The position numbers were made by a program, and so were the translations under genes. From positions 2,884,266 to 2,948,265 of the forward strand of contig JAJHZJ010000268.1 in the NCBI GenBank assembly GCA_023548195.1: a stretch of DNA of 64,000 bases, in the 5' to 3' direction. Of the stretch, positions 22,738 through 34,334 are shown one piece after another (position 1 is the first letter of the stretch; every line of letters starts with the position of its first letter). The stretch comes from Bettongia penicillata ogilbyi (lineage: Eukaryota; Chordata; Mammalia; Diprotodontia; Potoroidae). The notes under the pieces were generated by a model. The model was not told where the DNA came from, did no database searches, and was given only the letters and a program-made list of their open reading frames with translations.

Positions 22738-22910
22738 TATGGTAGAGACAAATGATCTCTGTCTCAGAAGTGAGAAATTCTCATTTCAAATGAACCTCAT
22801 TTCTTCCATGTATACCTTCATGACACTGGGCAAGTTGCTTAACTTATCTGGATCTCAATTTCCTCATCTGTAAAAGGGAATGATGGTACTTCATGATGCT
22901 CAAGTCACCA
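22738..22910 (+). repeat. MIR-type SINE
   Basis: 'catgacactgggcaagttgc' and 'tcaatttcctcatctgtaaa' are diagnostic; the 5' part is mutated. Confidence 0.75.
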
Positions 22911-22959
22911 AGCTCTAAACTAAGTTCCTAAGTACCAAGTACAAGAGAGGTTTCCTGGG

Positions 22960-23195
22960 ATAGCACTGTGGCTTAGGGTTAGAATGCTAGATGTGGAGTC
23001 AGGAAAACCCAAGTTTAAGGTGCCTCAGACACCTCCAACCGTATGACCCTGGGCAAGTCATTTTTAACTTCTGTCTGCCATAGTATCCTCATCAGTAAAA
23101 TGTGTCTAATACTAACATACCTACATCATAGAGCTGTTGTGAGGAGAAAATGAGAAAATTTTCTAAAGATTTTATAAACTTTAAAATACTGCATG
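22960..23195 (+). repeat. MIR-type SINE with full 3' end
   Basis: Shows 'ctagatgtggagtcaggaaa', 'gtatgaccctgggcaagtca', 'tatcctcatcagtaaaatgt' and 'catagagctgttgtgaggag', ending in the L2-like 3' part. Confidence 0.85.
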
Positions 23196-23364
23196 AATTA
23201 TTACTATTTACAGAAACTAAATGGGATTGAATTAAAGAATGACAAGGAGTTTGTTAACAACAGAGTCACCCAGAAAAGGGCACAATAGAAGGTAAAGTCA
23301 GGCTGTGGAAGGGTAGGGCCAAGAAATAGTGATGAGATTATGGAAATGATAAACCAGGTACAAG

Positions 23365-23590
23365 AATAACAATAATTAAAATAACTGATATTTATATAGC
23401 ACTTTAAGGTTTGCAAAGCAGATTCCATGTGCTATCTCATTTGATCTTCTGAGAGGTAGGCACTAATGTTATCTCCATTTTATAGGTGAGCCTGAGGGAA
23501 ATCGAATCACTTGCCCAGAGTCACACAGATAATATGTATCTAAGGCAGGATCCAAGGCATCTTTGCTCTAACACCACCCCATTCTGCAAA
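23365..23590 (-). repeat. MAR1-type CORE-SINE
   Basis: 'gatatttatatagcacttta', 'ctatctcatttgatcttctg' and 'cttgcccagagtcacacaga' in antisense order. Confidence 0.85.
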
Positions 23591-23594
23591 CCTG

Positions 23595-23920
23595 AGAGGG
23601 ATCTGTCCAGCTATCCACCTAACTGCTTGGATGGAAAATCTTTACCATAAGTTTTAACATTTGTCATTTCATCTGAACCTCAGAACAAACCTCTGAACCA
23701 AGAAGGAGGAATCTGGGGCAGAGTAATGCTAAGTAATTTGCTCACAAACACATCGCATGGAAATGGCAAAGCTGAATCCAGAACGATGGTTCTCCGAAGA
23801 CCTGTGGGATGCTTTGCTAACTGTCCCATGAATTGTATGGAACTTAAACCTATAATTCTACTCTGTTCTTTGGTAGAGTAGATGTTAGAACTTCTTGCTT
23901 ATACCCTAAGAATTATTCTA
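23595..23920. other. Mostly unrecognised; weak SINE-like shoulder
   Basis: The first half (to about 23790) is loosely like a second antisense CORE-SINE ('gaggaatctggggcagagta'). Nothing further can be said. Confidence 0.3.
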
Positions 23921-23924
23921 GTTA

Positions 23925-24060
23925 ACAAGTCAAGTCAGATAGCATTTATCAAGCACTTACAGAGCCAAAGATTCTGCTAAATGCTGAGAATAGAAATATA
24001 AACAGAAGGAAAGACAGTTCATGCCCTGAAGAATCTTGTATCCTGCTGCTGGAAGAGAAC
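23925..24060 (-). mobile_element. L2 3' end fragment
   Basis: 'gatagcatttatcaagcact' and 'attctgctaaatgctgagaa' are the antisense L2 3' terminus. Confidence 0.7.
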
Positions 24061-24064
24061 CCAT

Positions 24065-24720
24065 AAAAGGAAGCTGAAAAGGGAGGGTAGGAGATAGTGC
24101 TAATGAAGACGCCTGGTTGGGGGCATAGTTGTTAGTTCTCAATTTTGTAACCAGGACCAATAACACCGCAGGGTGATGTCTTGACTGGTACGTGAATTGG
24201 ATTTAAGTGAGGCAGAGTTGCACCGAGTCCTCACCCTCACTCTTTCTTTCAGAGTTATCAAAGTCCAGGGCAAGACAAAAGTCAAGATGACTGTTAGTGG
24301 CCTGGGACACAGAGAATGACCTTGGTGTCTTTGATGTCTGACCAAGCTCTAAGTGCTCCACAATGCCAACTTCATTAGCTTTCATGGCCATTGAAACAAA
24401 TTGTTCCCATCTCCCCCATTCTCCCAGGGGATATTATAACATCCTTGGGCAGACATCCCCCTAACTCATCAGTGGGTTTGAGGCCTCAACCTATTTTAGC
24501 CTGTCTGCCAAGACCATTTTATCAGAGTGTGGTTGCTGCACAAGCTACAGCTTCTTAGAGCCATAGATGAGAGTTGGGTGGCAGGTGGATGCCAAAGGTA
24601 TATGAGCAGCCCTGAAAAGGACTTGGCAAACTCTCACACTAGAAGTGTTAGTCCTCCTTGAATATCCTGTATACCCCAGGGAACATAGTACAGACAGTTC
24701 AGAAAGTTATGAGTGCAGTC
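24065..24720. other. Unclassified, possibly interspersed repeat
   Basis: Less AT-rich than its surroundings and without the CORE-SINE, L1, L2 or L3 signatures. I have a sense of having seen related sequence repeatedly in marsupial DNA, but I cannot name a family or confirm copies inside this window. The short minus-strand frames at 24139-24391 have no domain. Confidence 0.3.
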
Positions 24721-25345
24721 CTGAAAGGAATGAAGTCATGGGTAGCCTTCGTTATCTTTCTCAAAATGGTGGTTCTGGGAGGAACCTGACAACCAGAGGG
24801 AGATGCTTCAGGGTGGATTGCATTTCCAATGTGAGAAGTCCAGGGGTAAAGTGAATTTCCCAAAAAAAAGAAATTTCTGTGACATAGTTAAGAAAATCTG
24901 AAGAGTCAGGAGTGTAGCCTGGAAAGGTCACAGGTGGTCCAGGTACCCTACTGAAGTGTTACCTATACTCAGGGTAACAGCTTTCTATGTTAGTAATATA
25001 TGTTGCTTTTTTCTTTTTGAATTCTTTCTTAATTGTTTTGCTCCTGTGGAGCATGTTATTATTTGCTACCTTAATTTTTTTAGGGTAGAGTTATTTCAGA
25101 CAGCACTTGCTGAAAAGAAGGATCACCCTATTGGATTTTAGCTCCTACCATTTGTCCATATTTAATGATAGACAAAAACTGTTGGACATTTTTCCATTTT
25201 CATAAAATCTTTGTCATATAAACAAGATCATGTAAAAAGATAATATGATAATCCTTTATGTATGCTTATTATGTGTATCTTTAGTCTGAAATTCTGATCC
25301 ATGATAAAGGAAAAAGTAGTCCCGATTTCCTTGATTAATTCCCCT
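24721..25345. other. No recognised feature
   Basis: AT-rich in the second half. The small plus-strand frames (24645-24854 and 24956-25141) look random. Confidence 0.45.
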
Positions 25346-25349
25346 AAGA

Positions 25350-25500
25350 ATCATTTAAAGCTGGAAGAATCATATAGTCCATCCTCCTCATTTTATGCAT
25401 GAGAAAACTGAGGCCCAGGGAAGGGGAATGAGTTATGTAAGTTCACACAGCTGGTTATCAGCAGAGCTGAAACTAGTACCTAGGTCTCCTGGCTCCCAGG
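25350..25500 (-). repeat. CORE-SINE (MIR-type)
   Basis: 'cattttatgcatgagaaaac', 'tgaggcccagggaaggggaa' and 'gttcacacagctggttatca' are the antisense core. Confidence 0.8.
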
Positions 25501-25504
25501 GTAT

Positions 25505-25650
25505 GTCATTATTGATCATTCAGTCAGAAAGTACTTATTTACCACCTGCAATGAGTCAGGCATTGTGCTAGGTACTGCAAGCACAAAGACAAAAACAAAG
25601 CAATCCCTATACTCAAGGAGCTTATATTTTCTCAGGAGAAAAAAAATAAA
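25505..25650 (-). mobile_element. L2 3' end fragment
   Basis: 'gaaagtacttatttaccacc' and 'ggcattgtgctaggtactgc' match the antisense L2 terminus. Confidence 0.7.
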
Positions 25651-25673
25651 ACTTGTACACATATATATTAAAG

Positions 25674-25730
25674 TATTGGGTGTCCCAAAATTCTTAGTGC
25701 AGTTTTAAGCTATGAGAGTTTTTTATAGGA
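25674..25730. mobile_element. Mariner-type transposon end
   Basis: 'attgggtgtcccaaaattct' followed by 'tagtgcagttttaagctat' is a mariner/Tc1-type terminal sequence. The opposite inverted end was not found within about 800 bases, so this is a fragment. Confidence 0.5.
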
Positions 25731-26765
25731 TATAAAAAAGTAAATACAAGGCAGGAGCAGAGACTGGCTCCAAAGCGTCCTCATGGAGCCTAGGGAAGAG
25801 ACAGGATGTAGAAAACATGCACGCTAACTTTAAAACATACCAGACCTTGAGCTCACAAAGAGCTCAACAAAAATGGCTCCTCTTATTGAAGGGAAATTGC
25901 CCATAAGTGCATCTTCTGACTCTCTTGGAGGGTTGCCAACTTAAACATTCAATGTGCTACAATTCCACATGGCAAGGAATAACATGGCATGAGGGGGAAA
26001 ATGTTTGGGAATCACTGGACTCCACTCTAGGTCGAAGACCACGGTGATCCTGAGACTGCTCAGGAGGGGGGTCGGAATGGAAACACTCTCCTTCCCCTGA
26101 CTTCTCCTCCATTTCATCCACCAGTCAGCTGAACTACTCTCTGCCTGCATTAGGCCAACCAGTGGAGAGATCATTCCCTAGAGGGCAATCAGACAGCAAG
26201 CCGAGCTCTCTGCGTGTCTCTCTTTCCTACCCAGACAGCAGGCAAAATGGGGCAGGGGAGACCCAAGACTTATTAGGAGCAGCTGTCTAAGCCAGCTTTA
26301 ACCTTTTGTCAGACTCCCCTTGCCAAAGAACCATTGATCTGTGAGACCATTTATGCCTACTTGACAAGCTCACATAAATACTTAAGTTTTATGCTTTGAG
26401 TATTACCAATTACGTGCATTTTGAACTTTTTTTTTTTTACACTTTTTTAAAGGAATATGCTTAACCTGAAGCTTGGTATCTGGCTGTCCTTGAAATTGTT
26501 GGTATCTGTGCCCCTACATGGAAACATAGAACTATGTGACTTATATGTACCTAAAGGGGAGGACAATTGTGTAGGGAGTGGTGCTGGGAGAAAGACTTAA
26601 AGACTTTAATGAGCTCAAAATCATAGTGATTGCCTCTTCTTTAAAACAGTTGTCTCTGTTTTTAATGCTGTAGCGGTTCAACGATCTGAAAAATCCTCCA
26701 AGTGAGTAGAAGGGAGAACGGCTTAGAGTAGACTTGCAGTCAAGAAGACTGGAGTTGAAATCTTA
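25731..26765. other. No recognised feature
   Basis: About 1 kb with a comparatively GC-rich middle (25990-26300). The minus-strand frame at 25941-26174 has no recognisable domain. An LTR is possible but no ends can be set. Confidence 0.4.
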
Positions 26766-26767
26766 CT

Positions 26768-27990
26768 TCAGTCAAAGAGCATTTATTAAGCATGTGCCAG
26801 GCCCTGTAAGCACAGGGGATAGAATAAAAGGAAAAACAGAAAGAAAAAAACAAAAAACAAATGTCTCCACTAGTAAGGAGCTCAGAGTCTAAATGGAGAG
26901 AAAAACATGAAAATAGCTAAGTTCAAGCAAGATATATATAGGATACACTGGGGTAGGCTCAGAGAGAAGACACAAAGGTTTATGAAGACAGAAAGAGGCA
27001 TGTTGTATGTAGCTGAGTCCTGAATGAAGCTAGTGAAGCTAAAAGAAATAAATGAGGAAGGAAAACAACTGAGGCATGGAGGACAGACAGTATCTTGTGT
27101 GTGAAACAGCTAGTATGTGGAAGTCAATATGGTATAAGAAAACTAGAAAGGTAAGAAGGGGCCTGGTTATTAAGGACTTTGAAAGCCAAGAAGAGGGTTA
27201 CTTTGATTCTTGAGGGAATAGCGAGCTACTAGAGTTTGTTAGGGGTGGTATGGTCAAATCTCCATTTTAGAAAGATTTATTTGTCAACTGAGTGGAAGAT
27301 GGATTGGTGTGAGGAAAGACTTGAGGGAGGGAAACCGACCAGGAGGTTACTGCAATGGGCCAGGTGTCAGGAGATGAGGGCCTCACCAAGATAGTGGTAG
27401 TTTCAGAGGACAGAAGTGGGCATATACAAGCAATGTTGTGGAGGTGGAAAAGATAGAATTTGAGTACTGAGTAGACATGGGGCAGTAAGAGTAAGGCATT
27501 GAGGATAACTCCTAGGCTGTGAGCCTGGGTGACTGAAAGGATGGTGGTACCCTTGACAGTAATAGGGAAGTTTGGAAGAGGGGAAGGGGTGGGGAGAGAT
27601 AATGAATTCAGATTTGGACATGTTGAGTGTAGGGATAAGCTCCCCTCCTGGATCACTGGCTTGTTGTGGCAGAGGGGCTTTTGTAGCTCAATGAAATTAC
27701 AAGCTATGCCATGCAGGATTACTTAAGACACACTGGTCAGAGAGGTGAGTTCTGACAAAGGGAGATTCACTTCAGAAGGAAATGGCAAACAAGTTCAGTA
27801 TCTTTGGCAAGAAAGGATGGCATGAACAAAGCCCTGCTGTGCTGTGGTCTATGGGGTCATGAAGAGTCAGGCATGACTGAATGACTTAACAACAACACAG
27901 TGGAAAATATCTTTTGGACATCTAGTTTAAGATGCCCAATAGCCAGCTGAACCAGCAGAGAGGTTCAGGCTGGACAAGTAGATCTCCATA
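26768..27990 (-). mobile_element. L2 LINE fragment split by an RTE insertion
   Basis: Antisense L2 from its 3' end ('cattattaagcatgtgccag'-like at 26780) deep into the reverse-transcriptase ORF. A minus-strand shard at 27267-27656 retains ICPLLSSETTTILV and LPNFPITVKGTTILSV. Sequence belonging to L2 resumes at about 27899 ('ggacatctagtttaagatgc') after a foreign block at 27640-27898. Confidence 0.85.
27640..27898 (+). mobile_element. RTE (Bov-B-like) LINE 3' fragment, nested in L2
   Basis: 'gcttttgtagctcaatgaaa', 'gaaggaaatggcaaacaagt' and 'ggggtcatgaagagtcaggc' form the 3' end shared with the tRNA-RTE SINEs. It ends in an AAC-rich tail and there is no tRNA head, so this looks like a 5'-truncated parent LINE rather than a SINE. 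Confidence 0.65.
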
Positions 27991-28009
27991 GAGATGATTA
28001 TTTAAATTT

Positions 28010-28200
28010 CAGATACTTATGAGTTATGTAACCTGGAACAAATCACTTAAACTCTCTGGGACTTAGTTTCCTCATCTGCAAAATGGGGGAAATTAATAGC
28101 ATATAACTAAGATTATTGTGAGTATTAAATGAGATGATATATGTAAATCACCTTGTGACATTTTAAGTACTAAATAAATACTAGTGATTTTTACCATTTC
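28010..28200 (+). repeat. MIR-type SINE
   Basis: 'gtaacctggaacaaatcact', 'tagtttcctcatctgcaaaa' and 'gattattgtgagtattaaat' in order, ending in the L2-like 3' part. Confidence 0.85.
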
Positions 28201-28545
28201 ATCCTGCCTTGATAAAGATTTTAACTCCTACCTAACTTAGGTCATGATTGACAGTTAAAAAGTCAATTACTGTGTAACCAACCTGGTGATGATCCTCTAT
28301 AAAGCCAGCTAGGTTGTTCTTTAGAAGATGGTAGCAGAGTCTATCACCTTGGCTACCTGCTTTCACTAACACCCCTCTTGAAGATGAAGTATCTGAGGAG
28401 TCCCTTAAGTGGAAGTAGAGAACTGGTATGAAGTGGGTCCCTCCAAAACTACCCTACATTTCAAGTATTTTGTGAATCAGCATCCCCAAAATATTCCCCT
28501 AATAAAAGCTCCTTTAGTTTCCAGGTCTTTGGCACCACAAAAAGA
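28201..28545. other. No recognised feature
   Basis: Unique-looking sequence; no gene evidence. Confidence 0.4.
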
Positions 28546-28640
28546 GCATATATGTGTATACACACATACATAAATGCACATATACATATGTATGTATGTG
28601 TACATATATATGTGTGTGTGTATATGTGTATGTATTTTTT
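28546..28640. repeat. Imperfect TA/TG/CA-rich simple repeat
   Basis: Alternating purine-pyrimidine sequence of mixed TATG, TACA and TGTG units. Confidence 0.85.
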
Positions 28641-28644
28641 CCTT

Positions 28645-29235
28645 CTTCCTTTGATGTCTTTGGAGTATAAACCTATTAGTGGTATCATTGATTCAAAGGG
28701 TATGCACAGTTACATAACTTTTGGGACATAATTATAAATTGCTTTCCAAAATGTATGGAACAATTTGCAGCTCCAAAACCAACATTTTAATATTCCTGCC
28801 TTCCTGCTGACATTGCTATATTTGCCATCTGTCTTTATTGTCAGATTGGACAGTCTGATACAGGTGAGGTAGAACCTTATTCAAAGTTGCAATAAGCTGC
28901 ATTTCTCTAATTATTAATGATTTAGGAAACTTTTAATAAACTTTTAATATAACCATTCAGAGCATGGATTTCTTCCTTTAAAAATTACCTATTCGTATCA
29001 TTTGACCAGTTGTCCATTGAGGAGTCACTCTTATTCTTATAAATTTGAATTCATTTTTGGAAACGTTTACCTAAGAAACTTTTTGCAAAGATTTTTTTCA
29101 CCGATTAACCTGCTTCCTTTTTAATCTTAATTGCATTGGCTTTATTTGTGAAAACACTTTTACATTTTGTGTGATCAAAATGATTCCTTTTTATCTTCTT
29201 TGTTCCTTTATATTTCTTTTTTGGCCAGTTAGCCT
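28645..29235 (-). mobile_element. Old L1 ORF2 3' fragment
   Basis: 'attcaaagggtatgcacagt', 'tgctttccaaaatgtatgga', 'gatttaggaaacttttaata' and 'catttgaccagttgtccatt' correspond in order to 37440-37920 of the intact L1. Heavily diverged, no frame. Confidence 0.8.
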
Positions 29236-29239
29236 CTCA

Positions 29240-29720
29240 GAAAATATTTATTAAGTATCTATTACATGGCTGAAAGGATTGTGGCATATGAATGTAAAGT
29301 AACAGTACTTGTTCCACAAGTAATGTAGAAAGACATGATTTCAGAAGATCCTGGTGAGATTTGTATGAATTGATACGTAGTGAAGAGAACAGAACTGGGA
29401 GAACTATTTATAGTATAACAACATCATAAAAACAGATAACTTGGAAAATATTAAGAACTCTGATCAATGCAATGACCAATAATGATTGCAGAGGACATAT
29501 GACGAAGAATGCTACCTGCTTCCACACATACAGATAAGGGACTGAATGTACAGTATGAGGTACACATTGTTGGACAAGGCCATTATAGAAATTTGTTTGA
29601 CTTGATTATGCAGATTAGTTAAAAAGAGGGCTTTTTGGTCAATTTTCAGTGGGATGGGGTGGGTGGAAGTGGGATGGAGAGAAAATAAATTCTTGTTAAT
29701 TGAAAAAAAATAATTTAAAA
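29240..29720 (+). mobile_element. Probable L1-related 3' segment with A-rich end
   Basis: The last 100 bases ('gggatggggtgggtggaagt', then 'gagaaaataaattcttgtta' and an A-run) have the form of the L1/half-L1 3' terminus. The preceding 350 bases look like 3' UTR of an L1 subfamily not otherwise present here. Assignment is tentative. Confidence 0.4.
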
Positions 29721-29724
29721 TGCA

Positions 29725-31880
29725 TCTGACTGGTGTGTTACAAATATAATCAAAATATCTTTAAACTTTGTTTGATTTGTGAGTCAAAATTGCTCTTAAG
29801 TGAATATAATTGTGTGCTCAAAGTTTGGATGCTATTTGAATAATCCAGGGTCCTCCATTTGATAAAACTATAAAGGAATTGGGGTGAAGGGATACTTTTA
29901 AATTTCTATACTGTCCCAGGTGGTCATGACTGTCAGTTTTAGAGCAAAACAAAAAAGAATTGGATAAAGCTGGTAACTTTAGCCTTACCTCACCCAACAA
30001 CCCAAATTATAGAACTACCAGTTAGGGTTAGCGTGGGCTAACATACAGAGGGATGATCATCTAGCAAGCCATTGCACTCTATGCTTTATTCTTGGTGAGC
30101 ACAAAGATAGAAAATTGTATGCATTGAAAATATCTTGAGATTAAGTCAGACACCTTAGCCATCTCTGACTAGTCTTAACTTATTAAAATTTACAGATTTT
30201 TCAGAATATCATCATTCCCTTACCCCATTGTTTTCATCGTCAATGAAAATTGACTGCTGAGTAAAAGATACTCTGTCACGTTTGTGAAGCTGCTGGGAGA
30301 AAATGAGTTTGAGAAAACCCACCTTTCTTTTAATACCTTAAAAATGCTACAAATCTGAGCTTGTATAACCTGCCTCCCCTTTTAATTTTCTTTCTCAGTT
30401 TATCCCTAAGTGTGCCTGGTTGAGCTGAAATTCACAGAGAGTCTCAGAGGATTGCCAATTGAGAGTCTATTTTCATTTTTATGACTAACCACACATTATA
30501 TTATTTGTGGGACATTGTTCAGAAAGTATCATGCATTTAAGTTCTTGTTGGTGTTGTCAATGTGTATGCAATATAGACTGTCATTGATCACCCTTGTATA
30601 CGGGCTTTCATGCTATGCACGAGAGCCCAGATACACGTTGGAAGATTTTCTCAATTTCTTGGCTCTTAGTCTCACACTCAAGAAACATGGGATAATACAT
30701 GAATGACACTAGCACCCCCAAACCCTACTCAGTGTACTGAAACCAATTCCCTAATACTGGAAATCATGCAGTTCAAAATATTAAAGAAAATATTTTTATT
30801 AAAATGGGAAAAAGTTAAGATCCTTGACTGAAGAATCATTATTCTAAAAGATCTATGTAAATTCCCAGATTTTATTTATAGTCCCAATTAGAAGAGTACT
30901 TTTCAGATTAATTCTTCCACAAGTTCTATCTTGTCCAATGCTCTTTCTTTGGTTACAATGGTAGCAATATGGATCAGTCACTGTCTTTATTTCTCTGTTT
31001 CTCTAATTTTATACTATTACTCATGCTTCTCATCAACTGAATCCTCCAAGATCCTCCTTCTTTGTCCAGTGCCATCTCTGCCCAGTGCTGTTGTTTCTCA
31101 TTCCTTAACTAGTCATGCCTTTACTTTTCTAGTCTCCATCAACTGCCTGCCTGTACCCATCACCATGAGGATTTTCTACAGGTCAACATCAGCTCCCCAC
31201 AGGAAATAATTTGTACCTGAAGGTTGTTTCTGTTCTATTCATACCATGTCCCCAGGAACCCCTAAGAACAAAGTATTACAATCACTCATTCATGAACAAC
31301 ATGTAATTCTGGTTCATGACCCCGGGCCATTATCAATCTTTAAACTCCGTCTTATAAGCACTAAAAACTTAAGGAGACAGAGAAACAAAATAAATTGGCC
31401 ATAGCAAACCCACATATTCTAAACTTTCATTGGTTCATTAATCAAACTCGGACTGTGGTCTACATACTGTGGATTCTGTTGTTACTATTATTATTTGGGT
31501 CAATGGATCCATGTGATGGACAGAAATAGGGCTTCTGGGGAAGAAGAAAAGTATGTTTCAGCTGTGGGCTGAGTAAATCAATAATGGTATCTTCAATCCT
31601 TGCCCTACTTTTGATCAAAGAAGCTTAAATATTCCCCTAATCTGGATCATCTTGAGGGTTTTAAAATACCTGGTTGGTTGAAGCAAAACCATACTCCACG
31701 TTTGTATACAAATTAGTCTTTGGCAGAGAGGCCATTAAAACTATTCTTGCTCTAACTTCTTTCTGACTCAAACTCATTTTCTCTCACCTGCTTGAAAGTT
31801 TTAGTGACTTATTGAAAGGAAAAAAAACATTTTAACTGTATAGTATGATTTCCAAGTTATCAACAAAACTGATGTGACTA
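29725..31880. other. No recognised feature
   Basis: Two kilobases of AT-rich sequence with no repeat family I can name and no coding frame with domain character. The plus-strand 92-codon frame at 30931-31209 is low-complexity Ser/Leu and unconvincing. Confidence 0.45.
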
Positions 31881-31884
31881 TACA

Positions 31885-32000
31885 GAAGTCATTTTGCCTT
31901 TTGTATCTCAGTTTCTTATTCTGTAAAATGAGGTGGTTGTAGTAGATGATTTCTAAATTTCTTTCCAGCTTCAAATTCAGCGATCTTGTGATCTGAAGAA
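31885..32000 (+). repeat. MIR-type SINE, 3' part
   Basis: 'atctcagtttcttattctgt', 'aaaatgaggtggttgtagta' and 'ctttccagcttcaaattcag'. Confidence 0.75.
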
Positions 32001-32179
32001 CATCATGTCAATGGGAACACTGTATTAATGAGCTTTTACTAAGGAGATAGATGTTTAAGTGACATAACTTTTGCTGATCCTTGGGGGTGGGAGTTTACTA
32101 GTATTTAGGTATGCTAGGAACTGCTGTATAAAACTACTTATTTTGGAGGAATCATATAAAGTAGGTTGACACTCTAACA

Positions 32180-32640
32180 TCATAGAAGCATTGGCTTATA
32201 GACCTAGAGCAGAAGGCACTTAAGCATAAAGGCCACTGAGTCCAACATTAACCTTCCTCCCCACTATTTTATAGTTTTGGGGCAGCTAGGTGGTATAGTG
32301 GATAGAGCACCAGTGCAGGAGTCAGGAGGACCTGAGTTCAAATCTCACCTCAGACATTGACGCTCACTAGCTGTGTGACCTTAGGCAAGTCACTTAACTC
32401 CAGTTGCTTCATCCTGGATCATTTTCACTCATCTTGGTGAATATTTGGTCACTGGATTCAGATGGCTCTGGAGGAGAAGTGAGGCTGGTGATCAGCATAG
32501 CCCTCCCTCACTCAGAACAAAGTCAAGTGCAAGTCATGTCATCATTTCTCTGATGGCATGGTCTTCTTTGGCAACGAAGGATGAACACACACTTTAAAGA
32601 TGAGGAAACCAAGATCCAGGGCTCACCGTTCTGATGATAA
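32180..32640 (-). repeat. CORE-SINE split by a younger SINE
   Basis: The left part (to about 32278) runs up to '...cccactattttatag', and the right part resumes 'agatgaggaaaccaagatcc' at about 32599, reconstituting the usual antisense core junction. The younger SINE sits exactly between, with a probable imperfect target duplication 'tttatag'/'tttaaag'. Confidence 0.75.
32279..32592 (+). repeat. tRNA-headed SINE with ACACAC tail (copy 2)
   Basis: Collinear and very similar to 18543-18863: same head, B box 'gagttcaaatctcac', body 'ggcatggtcttctttggcaa' and CA tail. Low divergence between the copies implies a younger family than the MIR-type relics. Confidence 0.9.
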
Positions 32641-32939
32641 TTAGGATGACAGACTTTGGAGCACCCCAATATATATCTTTCAATGAATCTGCAAAAACAT
32701 ATTGTGTTTAAAGGTCTCATTTCATTGGATTTATATTGCAATTTCATTCTGACCAGCCCAAATAGTAGGTATATAGGTGCCATTTCATCCATGTTCCACT
32801 GGAGCCTACTTTTCTGTGTTTGAAGAAGCAAATGATAGCAAGGAATTTAAATACTACTGAATGGAGATTTGTACAGAAGTGCTTACAAAGAATATATATG
32901 ACAAGGAAAGAAGGAAGGGTCATGTAGTGAGAATGAGAT

Positions 32940-33075
32940 TTAGCATCCGTTAACATTACATTAAAACTATTACATTAAAATAATAATAGTGATGATGATA
33001 ATAGTGATGATAGTTATCATATATACATATGTATGCATGTATGTATATATGTGCATATATACATATATGCATAGA
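32940..33075. repeat. AT-rich / TATG-type simple repeat
   Basis: GATGAT-like then TATA/TATG/CATA-like low-complexity sequence. Confidence 0.8.
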
Positions 33076-33429
33076 TCTTTACAGCTTGTGCTGTTTCAGT
33101 TGATATTATGCATAAAACATTAAAATGACTAGAGAAAAAAGCCTCTGTGTTAGGAAGTCTTTTTTTGGATCGATTATTGGAAGGTATGTATAAGAAGCAT
33201 AGTAAATGAAAAGGCATTGATGGGTCTGTAATCTGAACCTGTGCAGGTTTTACTTATGTACTTAGATTATCAATCCACAAAAAAGAAATCACATTAAAGA
33301 ATAATAATTCCATTATTCTTTAGAACATATTGCTTGCCATCTTCAGACTCTCCTCATAGTTATGAGTTATGGATATCCATGATTTTGCCCATCATTTCCC
33401 TTCTCTGCCAAGTCTTTCCTCTCTTTCTA

Positions 33430-33690
33430 ATTTGTAATATCCCCACTACCCTTAAATGACCATCTCAAGTCCCTCCTTCTCCATAATGCCTTCTTTTTCT
33501 CCCCATCTGTAAAAGAAATGTTAGGTCTAGATCTCTAATCTCATTTTCACCTCTAAGTTCATTTCTCATTGTCTCCATTATCTTGTTCTCATTGTTAGTA
33601 ATGTTTCATGTGGATTTACTTCATTATCACCTCAAAAAGATGGTAAAGTGTTTTTAGGCAAAAACTGCCATATTCCTACCACATAATCAT
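33430..33690 (+). mobile_element. Weak L2 3' relic
   Basis: 'accatctcaagtccctcctt' and 'tccataatgccttc' resemble the forward L2 3' ORF end and UTR, but the match decays quickly. Confidence 0.4.
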
Positions 33691-34330
33691 CCCGCCAGGT
33701 TGTTGGTTTTTCAGTCCAAACGCTGGTTTATAACCTTTCATCATATAATAATCACATGATATAATTCTGTTGGTCATGCCACTTAACAGGTAAACAAAGG
33801 ACTAATATATTCACCAGCAGCATGTGGATATGCATTTATGTCTTTTTTCAATTGATATCAATTTATTATTGCGAGCCATCAAGCTACAATTCTCAGCGTA
33901 CACTCATTATCAATATTTTTCCGATAACCAACTCTCATGGTTTGTGTAGAGAGGTGCCAAACTAATGGTACTATCATTCAACTCAGTGTAAAACCATAGG
34001 TGCAAGGGGAGTAGGCAGGTAAGTGGAGCTGCCATGAGCAAGTGACATGATATGGGAAGACTTGCATCTTTCCAATTTAACATATATTCACAAGTATTCT
34101 ATGCATCCTAAACTTACGCCAAAGACAGTTTAGTAATAAATTATATTTAAGTAATAACAGTATAATTCTAACTTTTCACCTTATAGTCACACCTCACTTT
34201 CTGGAAAAAAAAAATTTGGCATAAAATCTATGATGATTGTGTGGTAAAATGTGCTAAGTCTGATACCTTTGTATCTCCCACAGAGTCTGGAACCACACTA
34301 AGATGACGGTTCATGGTTTGTGGGGGAGGA
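33691..34330. other. No recognised feature
   Basis: AT-rich sequence without identifiable repeats or genes. Confidence 0.45.
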
Positions 34331-34334
34331 AGTA

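Noticed and set aside
27267..27656. Minus-strand 129-codon frame as a possible host gene
   Set aside because: The peptide matches the C-terminal part of an L2 reverse-transcriptase ORF and is frameshifted relative to it.
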